DNA of 47,582 bases from Negativicutes bacterium (GTDB taxonomy: Bacteria > Bacillota_C > Negativicutes > Sporomusales_B > JARLHX01): NCBI GenBank assembly GCA_031292015.1, contig JARLHY010000177.1, positions 1-47,582 on the forward strand, read 5' to 3'. The notes under the pieces were generated by a model. That model had not been told where the DNA came from. It saw only the letters and a list, made by a program, of their open reading frames with translations, and did not search any database. Within the stretch, counting starts at the first letter, position 1. Each line of letters starts with the position of its first letter. Below are positions 17,197 to 24,817 of the stretch, piece after piece. Made by a program: the position numbers and the translations under genes.

Positions 17197-17258
17197 CCTA
17201 TGGATGCTGCTGTACATAGGCAGCCGGTGAGATATGCTCGCCGGCTGTTTTAATTTTA
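17197..17258 (+). terminator. Riboswitch-controlled attenuator before dapB
   Basis: CAGCCGGTGAG (17221-17231) pairs with CTCGCCGGCTG (17237-17247, one G-U) and is followed by T-rich sequence. Upstream, GCTGC (17206-17210) can instead pair with GCAGC (17220-17224), and CCTATG (17197-17202) with CATAGG (17215-17220), so an antiterminator is possible. This is the expression platform of the lysine riboswitch. Confidence 0.85.
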
Positions 17259-17275
17259 TAGGGGAGGTGAATCAA

Positions 17276-18070
17276 TTGATCAGAGTTATGGTATGCGGCG
17301 CCTATGGTAAAATGGGCCGCGAAGTTTTACGGGGTGTGCACCGCGACGAGCAGCTCAGTGTAGTTGGAGCCGTGGATGTCCGGTCCGATTTTGCCGATGT
17401 CGGCGAACTGATCGGTGCAGGCAAAACAGGGGTGATCGTCGGCAACGACCTGCAGACCGTCATCAGCGAAACAAAACCCCAGGTCATGGTGGATTTTACC
17501 GCGCCGGAAGCCGTCATGGCCAACATCCGCACCGCGATTAAAAGCGGCGTGTGTCCAGTCATCGGCACCACCGGACTATCGCCGGCCGACCTTGATGAGG
17601 TCCGCCAGTTATGCAATCGTCACAAGGTAAACGCCATCATCGCCCCCAATTTTTCCGTAGGGGCCATTCTCATGATGCAGCTTGCTGTCGAAGCAGCCAA
17701 GTATTTCCCCCAGGTAGAAATCATCGAACTTCACCATGACCAGAAACTGGACGCCCCATCAGGCACCGCCCTGCGCACCGCTCAGCTTATCGCCGAAAAG
17801 CGCGGCAGCCTGAAGCAGGGACATCCGGCCGAAGTGGAAAAGCTGGCTGGCGCCAGGGGCGCGGAATATGAAGGTATCCGTCTGCACAGCGTCCGACTGC
17901 CCGGCTATGTAGCCCATCAGGAAGTCATCTTCGGCGGACTCGGCCAGACCCTTACCCTACGTCACGACTCCATTTCGCGGGAATCCTTCATTCCCGGGGT
18001 GCTGTTGGCCTGCAAACGCGTACTGACAGTAGACGGCCTGGTCCTCGGACTGGAAAATATTCTTGCTTAA
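17276..18070 (+). CDS. dapB: 4-hydroxy-tetrahydrodipicolinate reductase
   Basis: DapB reduces the DapA product with NAD(P)H in the diaminopimelate/lysine pathway. The 264-residue product starts IRVMVCGAYGKMGREV after the initiator, with the Rossmann glycine motif. It has the active-site signature ELHHDQKLDAPSGTA, whose His pair, Lys and the PSGT substrate loop are intact. TTG 17276 follows GGGGAGGTGA by 5 bp; no ATG is better placed. The upstream lysine riboswitch controls it directly. In B. subtilis dapB lies elsewhere and spoVFA/spoVFB occupy this place. Confidence 0.95.
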   Translation: MIRVMVCGAYGKMGREVLRGVHRDEQLSVVGAVDVRSDFADVGELIGAGKTGVIVGNDLQTVISETKPQVMVDFTAPEAVMANIRTAIKSGVCPVIGTTGLSPADLDEVRQLCNRHKVNAIIAPNFSVGAILMMQLAVEAAKYFPQVEIIELHHDQKLDAPSGTALRTAQLIAEKRGSLKQGHPAEVEKLAGARGAEYEGIRLHSVRLPGYVAHQEVIFGGLGQTLTLRHDSISRESFIPGVLLACKRVLTVDGLVLGLENILA

Positions 18071-18092
18071 TCGCAAAACGGAGGATGATCGC

Positions 18093-19124
18093 ATGACAAA
18101 ACCCAATGTCGCAATCTTGGGTGCAACCGGCGCTGTCGGACAGGAATTTATCCAACTGATCGCCGAACGCAACTTCCCTTTCAACGAACTGAAACTGCTG
18201 GCTTCGGAACGTTCGGCCGGCAAAAAAATCGACGTTTTGGGCAAAACCTATACCGTCGAAGAAGCCACCGCCGATTCTTTCAAAAACATCCAAATCGCTC
18301 TTTTCGCCGGCGGCTCGGCCAGCAAGACCTTTGCTCCGGCCGCCGTCAAACACGGCGCCGTAGTTATCGACAACTCCAGCGCTTTCCGGATGGATCCGGC
18401 TGTGCCGCTAGTGGTTCCGGAGGTCAACCCTGAAGCAATCAAAACCCACCAGGGCATCATCGCCAACCCCAACTGCTCGACCATCATCATGGTCATGGCT
18501 TTAAAACCCATTCATGACGTCGTCAAGATCAAACGCATCGTAGTCTCCACCTACCAGGCCGTGTCCGGCGCCGGTAAAGAGGCTATCGACGAACTCACCG
18601 ACCAGGTCAGGGCGACTTTCGAGAACCGGCCGGTCCAGGCCAAAATCCTCCCCAGCGCCGGCCTGCCCAAGCACTATCAGATGGCCTTTAACCTGATTCC
18701 CCAGATCGATGTTTTCGTCGAAGACGACTACACCAAAGAAGAAATGAAAATGGTCCATGAGACCCGCAAAATTCTCGAAGACGACAGCATCGCCATCACC
18801 GCCACCACCATCAGGGTCCCGGTGTACCGCAGCCATTCCGAGTCAGTCAACCTGGAACTGGCCGACCGCCTGTCGCCCCAGCGGGCCAAAGATCTGCTCG
18901 CCGCCTTCCCCGGTGTCATCGTGGAAGATAACCCGGCCGAGCAAATTTATCCCATGCCGCTGTTTACCTCCAGCCGGGACGAAGTTTTTGTCGGGCGGAT
19001 CCGCCAGGACAAATCCGTGCCCCACGGGCTCAATCTCTGGGTGGTGGGAGACCAGATCCGCAAAGGAGCGGCGCTCAATGCGCTGCAAATCGCCGAATAT
19101 ATGATCAAACACAAACTGGTTTGA
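18093..19124 (+). CDS. asd: Aspartate-semialdehyde dehydrogenase
   Basis: Asd makes aspartate semialdehyde from aspartyl phosphate with NADPH. The product has 343 residues, with NAD-binding GATGAVGQEF at the start, the catalytic cysteine in NPNCSTI, the substrate-binding segment YQAVSGAGKEA, and the RVPVYRSHSESV motif that holds the active-site histidine. ATG 18093 has GGAGGATG upstream; the frame extends to 18063 inside dapB but without a site. It lies 22 bp after dapB. Confidence 0.97.
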   Translation: MTKPNVAILGATGAVGQEFIQLIAERNFPFNELKLLASERSAGKKIDVLGKTYTVEEATADSFKNIQIALFAGGSASKTFAPAAVKHGAVVIDNSSAFRMDPAVPLVVPEVNPEAIKTHQGIIANPNCSTIIMVMALKPIHDVVKIKRIVVSTYQAVSGAGKEAIDELTDQVRATFENRPVQAKILPSAGLPKHYQMAFNLIPQIDVFVEDDYTKEEMKMVHETRKILEDDSIAITATTIRVPVYRSHSESVNLELADRLSPQRAKDLLAAFPGVIVEDNPAEQIYPMPLFTSSRDEVFVGRIRQDKSVPHGLNLWVVGDQIRKGAALNALQIAEYMIKHKLV

Positions 19125-19136
19125 GGTGGGCTTTAC

Positions 19137-20357
19137 ATGCGAATAATCGTACAGAAGTTTGGCGGGACGTCCGTGGCTTCTCCCGAAGTCCGGGCCCTGG
19201 TGGTAAAAAAGATCAGCCAGGCCCGCGAGCAGGGCTTTACGCCGGTCGTCGTCGTCTCGGCCATGGGTCGCAAAGGCGACAGTTACGCCACCGATACCCT
19301 GATCGACCTGGCCCGGTCCGCCTATCGCCACATCGCCCCCCGCGAACTGGACCATATCATGTACTGCGGTGAAATGATCTCCGCCGTTGTCATGACCGCC
19401 GTTCTCCAGGCGGCCGAGATCGATGCCGTGATGCTGACCGGAGGCCAGGCCGGCGTCACCACCGACAGCAACTTTAATAATGCCCGCATCCTGAAAGTCG
19501 ACCCATCGCGAATCACGGGCCTGCTGAAGCTCGGCAGAGTGCCGGTGGTCTGCGGCTTTCAGGGTATCACCGCCGACGGGGAATTCACCACCCTTGGCCG
19601 CGGCGGCAGCGACACCACAGCCTCGGCTCTGGGAGCCGCCCTCGACGCCGAGATGGTGGAAATCTACACCGACGTCGACGGGATCATGACCGCCGACCCC
19701 CGTATCGTTGACAATGCCAAAATCCTCGACCTGATCAGCTATAGCGAAGTGTCCCAGTTGGCCCACCAGGGAGCGAAAGTCATCCATCCCCGGGCTGTGG
19801 AAATCGCCATGCAGAAAAGCATCCCCCTGGTAGTCAAATCGACCTTCAGCGACGCTCCAGGCACCCTGATCACCAACATCGCCAGAGAAGGCTCGGAAGA
19901 ATCGGCCGTGACGGACCGGGTAGCCACCGGCGTCACCTACCTGCCGAAGATCGCCCAGATCAAAATCGCCCTGGACCCGTCCAGCACCCACAGCGACAGC
20001 TCGGTCATTTTCAGGACCATGGCCGACAATGGTATCAGCGTCGACCCGATCAATGTCCATCCCGGCCAGGTCATGTTCACCGTGGCTGAGGATCTTGCCG
20101 AACGGGCCCTCATCAGGCTGAAAAAGCTCGGGTATAAAGCCGAAGCCCGCACCGACTGCGCCAAAGTTTCCGTGGTGGGCGGCGGGATCTGTGAAGTCCC
20201 CGGCGTCATGGCAAACTTCGTCGAAGCCCTGTCTGAGAACAATATACCCATCCTCCAGACTGTCGACTCCCACACATCCATCTCAGTCCTTGTCAATAAG
20301 GACGACGTGGAAAAAGCCGTCAAAGCCCTGCACGAAAAATTCGGACTGGCAAACTAA
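19137..20357 (+). CDS. dapG: Aspartokinase, DapG-type
   Basis: The enzyme phosphorylates aspartate, the first step to lysine, threonine, methionine and diaminopimelate. The product has 406 residues. The amino-acid kinase domain begins IIVQKFGGTSVASPE and has TLGRGGSDTTASALGAALDAE, EIYTDVDGIMTADPR and QLAHQGAKVIHPRAVE. Two ACT domains form the C-terminal third (about residues 265-405), with SSVIFRTMADNGISVD as the first effector-binding loop. The place between asd and dapA matches dapG of B. subtilis, the isozyme inhibited by diaminopimelate. That regulatory assignment is by position and length, not by residue. Confidence 0.93.
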   Translation: MRIIVQKFGGTSVASPEVRALVVKKISQAREQGFTPVVVVSAMGRKGDSYATDTLIDLARSAYRHIAPRELDHIMYCGEMISAVVMTAVLQAAEIDAVMLTGGQAGVTTDSNFNNARILKVDPSRITGLLKLGRVPVVCGFQGITADGEFTTLGRGGSDTTASALGAALDAEMVEIYTDVDGIMTADPRIVDNAKILDLISYSEVSQLAHQGAKVIHPRAVEIAMQKSIPLVVKSTFSDAPGTLITNIAREGSEESAVTDRVATGVTYLPKIAQIKIALDPSSTHSDSSVIFRTMADNGISVDPINVHPGQVMFTVAEDLAERALIRLKKLGYKAEARTDCAKVSVVGGGICEVPGVMANFVEALSENNIPILQTVDSHTSISVLVNKDDVEKAVKALHEKFGLAN

Positions 20358-20391
20358 CTTAAGCAGAACATCCTTCGGGAGGGGAACAAAA

Positions 20392-21273
20392 GTGAAAAAT
20401 TTCGGTCAAGTACTAACCGCAATGGTAACTCCGTTTCATGAGGACTTCAGCGTCAATCACCAGGCGGCGGCCAAACTGGCCAAATACCTCGTCGACAATG
20501 GCAACGATGGCTTGGTTGTAGCCGGCAGTACCGGTGAGTCGGCAACCATGACCTCTGAGGAAAAGCTCAAACTGTTCGTCACCGTATTGGATGCGGTGGG
20601 GGATAGGGCCACCGTCATCGCCGGCACCGGCTCCAACGACACCCGCGCCTCCATCGAAATGACCCGCCAGGCGGAAAAACTCGGCGTCCACGGCGCCATG
20701 CTTGTGGGACCCTACTACAACAAGCCGCCCCAGGAAGGATTTTATCAGCATTTCAAAGCCATCGCCGACTCCACCGCGCTGCCGCTCATCGTCTACAACG
20801 TGCCGGGCCGCACCGGCTCCAACATCCTGCCGCCGACCATCGCCAGACTGGCCGAAATAAAGAATATCGTCGCCGTCAAAGAAGCCAGCGGCAGTCTTGA
20901 TCAGGCTTCGGAAATCGTCAGAACCACGTCGCCTGATTTTCTTGTCTACAGTGGCGACGACAGCCTCACCCTGCCGATCCTGGCGGTCGGCGGAGCGGGT
21001 ATCATCAGTGTCGCCGCCCATGCCGTCGGCAAGCAGATGAAAGAGATGATCAGCGCCTTTATGGCCGGTGACAGCAAACGGGCCAGGGAAATCCACCTTC
21101 AGCTGATGCCTTTCTTCAAGGCCATCTTCGTCACCACCAACCCCATCCCCATCAAAACCGCGGTCAATCTGCTGGGCCTTCAGGCCGGCCCGCTGCGCCT
21201 GCCGCTTATCCCGCCGACCGCCGCTGAGACCGACCTGCTGAAAAAAACCATGCAGGATCTTGCCCTCATCTGA
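20392..21273 (+). CDS. dapA: 4-hydroxy-tetrahydrodipicolinate synthase
   Basis: DapA condenses pyruvate with aspartate semialdehyde. The 293-residue TIM barrel has GSTGES (Thr pair), VGPYYNKPPQEG, the catalytic tyrosine in IVYNVPGRTG and the Schiff-base lysine in AVKEASG. GTG 20392 has GGGAGGGG upstream; the longer frame to 20191 overlaps dapG and is a shadow. It is the last gene of the riboswitch-controlled operon and is followed by a terminator. Its product is the branch precursor for diaminopimelate and, in spore-formers, for dipicolinate. Confidence 0.97.
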   Translation: MKNFGQVLTAMVTPFHEDFSVNHQAAAKLAKYLVDNGNDGLVVAGSTGESATMTSEEKLKLFVTVLDAVGDRATVIAGTGSNDTRASIEMTRQAEKLGVHGAMLVGPYYNKPPQEGFYQHFKAIADSTALPLIVYNVPGRTGSNILPPTIARLAEIKNIVAVKEASGSLDQASEIVRTTSPDFLVYSGDDSLTLPILAVGGAGIISVAAHAVGKQMKEMISAFMAGDSKRAREIHLQLMPFFKAIFVTTNPIPIKTAVNLLGLQAGPLRLPLIPPTAAETDLLKKTMQDLALI

Positions 21274-21287
21274 TCTGCACGCAAGCC

Positions 21288-21316
21288 GCCCATCCCGCTG
21301 CCGGGATGGGCTTTTT
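21288..21316 (+). terminator. Terminator of the dap operon
   Basis: GCCCATCCCG (21288-21297) pairs with CGGGATGGGC (21302-21311), followed by five T. Confidence 0.93.
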
Positions 21317-21360
21317 CGTATTTTATCCCGGTGATCGCGCATAATAACTGCAGGGGATAC

Positions 21361-21389
21361 TTGTTCGACGGCCGGAAGTGAGCTATAAT
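21361..21389 (+). promoter_or_regulatory. Promoter of rnjB
   Basis: TTGTTC (21361-21366), 17-bp spacer, perfect TATAAT (21384-21389). About 100 bp of leader separate it from the start codon. Confidence 0.8.
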
Positions 21390-21491
21390 GGTAGCAAGTG
21401 AACGGAGCGGCGTAATTCAATTTAGGTTGTAAACGAGCGGCTGATTCATATTATAGACCCGGCTATAACCGGTTCGGAGGTGTATATTTTT

Positions 21492-23153
21492 TTGGCAAAC
21501 CCGCGAAAACTTCAAATCATTCCCCTGGGCGGATTGGGTGAAATCGGCAAAAACATGACGGTCATCCGTTATGGCGACGATATCATCGTGGTCGATTGCG
21601 GCCTGATGTTCCCGGAAGACGACATGCTCGGCATTGATCTTGTCATCCCTGACATATCCTATCTGCTGGATAACAAAGACCTTGTTCGGGCCATTGTCCT
21701 GACCCATGGACACGAGGACCACATCGGGGCTCTTCCCTATGTCCTTAAACAGCTGAATGTGCCGGTCTACGGCACCCGTCTGACCCTGGGCATCGTCGAA
21801 GGCCGTCTGAAAGAGAACAACGTCTCGATCAACTCAAAGCACACCGTCAAAGCCGGCGATCAGATTCAGATCGGCCCCTTTCAGGTCGGCTTTATCCGTG
21901 TCAGTCACAGTATCGCCGACTCGGTGGCCCTGTCGATCAAAACCCCCATCGGAACCATTGTCCACACCGGCGACTTCAAATTCGACCAGACGCCGGTAGA
22001 CGGAAAAGTGACCGATTTTCACCGTTTCGCCGAACTTGGCGATCAGGGCGTCCTTGTCCTCATGGCTGACAGCACCAACGCCGAACGCCCCGGCTACACC
22101 CCCAGCGAGCGCATGGTGGGGGTCACCTTTGACGAGACCTTCCGCACCGCCCGCGAACGCATCATCATCGCTACCTTTTCCTCCAACGTGCACCGTATTC
22201 AGCAAGCCATCGACACGGCCTACAAACACGACCGCAAGGTCGCTGTTCTCGGCCGCAGCATGGTCAATGTTGTCAGCATCGCCCTGGAACTGGGACATCT
22301 CACTGTCCCGGAAGGGGTAATGATCGACATCGATGAAATCAACAAATACCCCGCTTCGCGCATTGTCATCATGACCACAGGCAGTCAGGGTGAGCCCATG
22401 TCGGCCTTGACCCGTATGGCTATGTCCGACCACCGTAAGGTCGATATCGTGCCAGGCGACACCATCATCATTTCCGCTACCCCCATCCCTGGCAACGAGA
22501 AAATGGTTTCCCGCACCATCGATTTTCTCTTTCGCCAGGGCGCTGACGTCATCTATGAATCAGGTTCAGGTATGCATGTCTCCGGTCACCCGGCCCAGGA
22601 AGAGCTCAAGCTGCTGCAGAACCTGATCCGGCCGAAATTCTTCATCCCGGTCCATGGCGAATACCGCCATCTGGTGAAACACGCCAAGCTCGTCCACGAA
22701 ATGGGCCTGCCGAAGGAGAACATCTTTGTGGCCGAAAACGGCCAGGTGCTGGAATTCACCGCCGACAAAGGCATCGTTCTCTCCAAGGTCACCGCCGGCA
22801 ACATCCTGGTTGACGGACTGGGAGTCGGCGACGTCGGCAACATCGTGTTGCGCGACCGGCGCCAGTTGTCCCAGGACGGTATCCTTATCGTGGTCATCAC
22901 GATGGACAAACAGAAGGCCTGCGTGGTATCCGGCCCTGACATCGTTTCCCGCGGTTTCGTCTATGTCCGCGAATCGGAAAAGCTTATGGACGACGCCCGC
23001 GACCGAGTCAAACTGGCGCTTGAAAAATGCGAGCTGAACGGAGTCACCGAGTGGGCAGCCATCAAATCCAACGTCCGCGACACCCTCGGCAAGTACCTCT
23101 ACGAGCGGACCCGCCGCCGGCCGATGATCCTGCCGATCATCATGGAAATCTAG
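21492..23153 (+). CDS. rnjB: Ribonuclease J
   Basis: RNase J is a metallo-beta-lactamase/beta-CASP nuclease with endonuclease and 5' exonuclease activity in mRNA and rRNA processing. The 553-residue length is normal. Zinc motif LTHGHEDHIGALP is near residues 72-84, further metal positions are in HTGDFKFD, and the beta-CASP domain contains TTGSQGEPMSALTRMA and HVSGHPAQEELK. The C-terminal dimerisation domain is present. TTG 21492 stands 11 bp after GGAGG; a GTG at 21480 overlaps that site, so it is not favoured. The paralogue name follows position: rnjB lies between dapA and tepA in B. subtilis. It may be the only RNase J here. Confidence 0.93.
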   Translation: MANPRKLQIIPLGGLGEIGKNMTVIRYGDDIIVVDCGLMFPEDDMLGIDLVIPDISYLLDNKDLVRAIVLTHGHEDHIGALPYVLKQLNVPVYGTRLTLGIVEGRLKENNVSINSKHTVKAGDQIQIGPFQVGFIRVSHSIADSVALSIKTPIGTIVHTGDFKFDQTPVDGKVTDFHRFAELGDQGVLVLMADSTNAERPGYTPSERMVGVTFDETFRTARERIIIATFSSNVHRIQQAIDTAYKHDRKVAVLGRSMVNVVSIALELGHLTVPEGVMIDIDEINKYPASRIVIMTTGSQGEPMSALTRMAMSDHRKVDIVPGDTIIISATPIPGNEKMVSRTIDFLFRQGADVIYESGSGMHVSGHPAQEELKLLQNLIRPKFFIPVHGEYRHLVKHAKLVHEMGLPKENIFVAENGQVLEFTADKGIVLSKVTAGNILVDGLGVGDVGNIVLRDRRQLSQDGILIVVITMDKQKACVVSGPDIVSRGFVYVRESEKLMDDARDRVKLALEKCELNGVTEWAAIKSNVRDTLGKYLYERTRRRPMILPIIMEI

Positions 23154-23173
23154 CTGTCGGCTGATAATAACCT

Positions 23174-23200
23174 AAAAGAGCACCTTCGGTGCTCTTTTTT
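23174..23200 (+). terminator. Terminator after rnjB (first of a twin pair)
   Basis: AAAAGAGCACC (23174-23184), TTC loop, GGTGCTCTTTT and further T. A near copy lies at 23350-23378. Confidence 0.92.
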
Positions 23201-23223
23201 CTGCCTGTTGAGAAATCTATTCT

Positions 23224-23350
23224 TCAGGCCGTTTAGAAACCTCCAGATGCACGACGGCACCACGACCCCAGCAGCGACGCGTACTGGGAAGTACGCTAGC
23301 AATGGGGTTGTGGTGCCAACAAAGCAGATGGGGGTTTATCAACGGCCTGA
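23224..23350. repeat. 127-bp imperfect palindrome
   Basis: The outer arms TCAGGCCGTT (23224-23233) and AACGGCCTGA (23341-23350) match perfectly. Further in, a 15-base block at 23256-23270 pairs with 23303-23317 (with a G-U). The apex is GCGTACT/AGTACGC (23279-23285 with 23290-23296) around GGGA, a GNRA-type loop. It holds no ORF. A degenerate partial copy of one arm (GCCTGTTGAGAAATCT, near 23205) precedes it. The form is that of a mobile palindromic repeat or a structured RNA. See the finding. Confidence 0.75.
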
Positions 23351-23378
23351 GAGCACCTTTGGTGCTCTTTTTGTTTTT
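23350..23378 (+). terminator. Second twin terminator, after the palindrome
   Basis: AGAGCACC (23350-23357), TTT loop, GGTGCTCT (23361-23368) and a T-rich tail. Its stem repeats that of the rnjB terminator. Confidence 0.85.
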
Positions 23379-23461
23379 GGCGTATATAACGATTGCATCT
23401 TGACGGTATGAAACTGCGTCCCGAGTCAATACTAATGAATGATCAAATCAATGGAGGTTAG

Positions 23462-24241
23462 ATGATGGTCGATTCAGACAATCCGGTCGTAGAACCGCCA
23501 GGAACTGAACATCCCCACCCCCAGATACCGCCTGATGCGCCCAAAACCAGCCGCCGGGCAAAAAAAAATACCACCACTGAAAATATTGAACAGGTAGGCA
23601 GCACCGAAGTCCCCACCGCCAAGAGCAACATCCATGTCATGACCATCATCGGTCAGATTGAAGGCCATATGGTGCTGCCGCCCCAGAACAAAACCACCAA
23701 ATACGAGCACATCATGCCGCAGTTAGTGGCCATCGAACAGAGCCAGGAAATCGAAGGTTTGCTGCTGCTGCTCAACACTGTCGGCGGCGACGTGGAAGCA
23801 GGGCTGGCCATCGCCGAAATGGTCGCCAGTATGAGCAAACCCTCCGTTTCGGTTGTGCTGGGCGGAGGACACAGCATCGGCGTGCCGATAGCCACGTCAG
23901 CCACTTACTCCTTTATCGTCGAGAGCGCCAGCATGACCATCCATCCCATCCGTCTCACCGGGCTGGTGATCGGGGCCCAAAGTTCCTTTGACTATCTGGA
24001 AAAAATGCAGGACCGGGTGAACAAATTTGTCGTGGCCCACTCCAAAATCAACGAGAAAAAATGGAAGGAACTGCTGTACAAAACCGGCGAACTGTCGCGG
24101 GATATCGGAACCTCGGTGATCGGCCGGGACGCGGTGAAATACGGCCTCACCGATAGCCTTGGCGGAATATCGCAGGCTCTTGATAAGCTGCAGGAACTGA
24201 TCGTCTTGCACAAGAAAGAGCCGAAGGGACTGAAACAGTAA
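23462..24241 (+). CDS. tepA: ClpP-like serine protease TepA (translocation-enhancing / germination protease)
   Basis: The 259-residue protein has a polar, Pro/Lys-rich N-terminus of about 55 residues and a ClpP/crotonase-type domain. The nucleophile serine is in [14 protein letters not shown], the histidine in SMTIHPIR, and [17 protein letters not shown] matches the family's oxyanion region. TepA of B. subtilis takes part in degradation of small acid-soluble spore proteins on outgrowth and was first described as helping protein export. The place between rnjB and ylzJ-spoIIIE matches. Two ATGs (23462 and 23465) are both possible after GGAGG; the first is given. Confidence 0.92.
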   Translation: MMVDSDNPVVEPPGTEHPHPQIPPDAPKTSRRAKKNTTTENIEQVGSTEVPTAKSNIHVMTIIGQIEGHMVLPPQNKTTKYEHIMPQLVAIEQSQEIEGLLLLLNTVGGDVEAGLAIAEMVASMSKPSVSVVLGGGHSIGVPIATSATYSFIVESASMTIHPIRLTGLVIGAQSSFDYLEKMQDRVNKFVVAHSKINEKKWKELLYKTGELSRDIGTSVIGRDAVKYGLTDSLGGISQALDKLQELIVLHKKEPKGLKQ

Positions 24242-24462
24242 TGCTGCTCTGGACGGTGATGCCCATCGAACTGGTACTGGACGGCGCCGATAAACTCACC
24301 GCTTATCAGGAAATCGACTATGCCGGTCTTCGGGTTCTGGTGGAAAACCTCGGAGGGGAGCAGTGCCGCATAGTAAGACTGGTGTCCACCGAACCGCAGG
24401 ATTTTCTTCGCCCCGAGGTTCAGCCTGGCACCGTTCTGACTTACCGGGCCGTACTAAGCTGA
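24241..24462 (+). CDS. ylzJ: YlzJ-like protein
   Basis: The 73-residue product starts LLWTVMPIELVLDG, which matches the YlzJ family opening (M-x-W-T-x-MP-x-E-x-V/I). The ATG overlaps the tepA stop by one base (TAATG), so translation is coupled. In spore-formers ylzJ follows tepA with high regularity; its function is unknown. A terminator lies about 145 bp after the stop. Confidence 0.88.
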   Translation: MLLWTVMPIELVLDGADKLTAYQEIDYAGLRVLVENLGGEQCRIVRLVSTEPQDFLRPEVQPGTVLTYRAVLS

Positions 24463-24605
24463 GCGACACCTAAGCCTGCTGCCATCCCGGGGCAGATTCA
24501 TCCGACTGCCCACCGACGGCCATCACTCCTAACGGTACCTTGGCCTTGCCACCACCATTCCAGTGTGTTTCCGTCCTTTAATCTGCAACAATGATAGCCA
24601 GCGAT
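24463..24605 (+). other. Gene-free stretch after ylzJ
   Basis: Between the ylzJ stop and the terminator at 24606 I see no ORF with a ribosome site, no tRNA and no clear promoter. It is probably the 3' untranslated part of the tepA-ylzJ message. Confidence 0.5.
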
Positions 24606-24636
24606 AAAATGAGCACCAATCAGGGTGCTCATTTTT
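24606..24636 (+). terminator. Terminator of tepA-ylzJ
   Basis: A perfect 12-bp stem (24606-24617 with 24624-24635) around AATCAG, ending in T. Confidence 0.9.
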
Positions 24637-24817
24637 AGTCTTCAGCTATCGCGAAATCGTTCAGCGAAAAGTGCGACTGAAAGCAAGAAAAAATATCTAT
24701 TAATAAAGGATTTAGAGGGATATTGTCGAAATTCGTTCGAATAATGATGTTTAACTCTCCCAATTGGAATTCCTGCAAAAATTGATTACCGTCAGAAACG
24801 GAGAGCCAAACCAGTTT

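Noticed and set aside
18843..20273. Long open frame on the minus strand (476 codons) opposite asd and dapG
   Set aside because: It is antisense to two certain genes, has no ribosome site, and shows the Gly/Asp/His-rich composition of shadow frames in GC-rich DNA.
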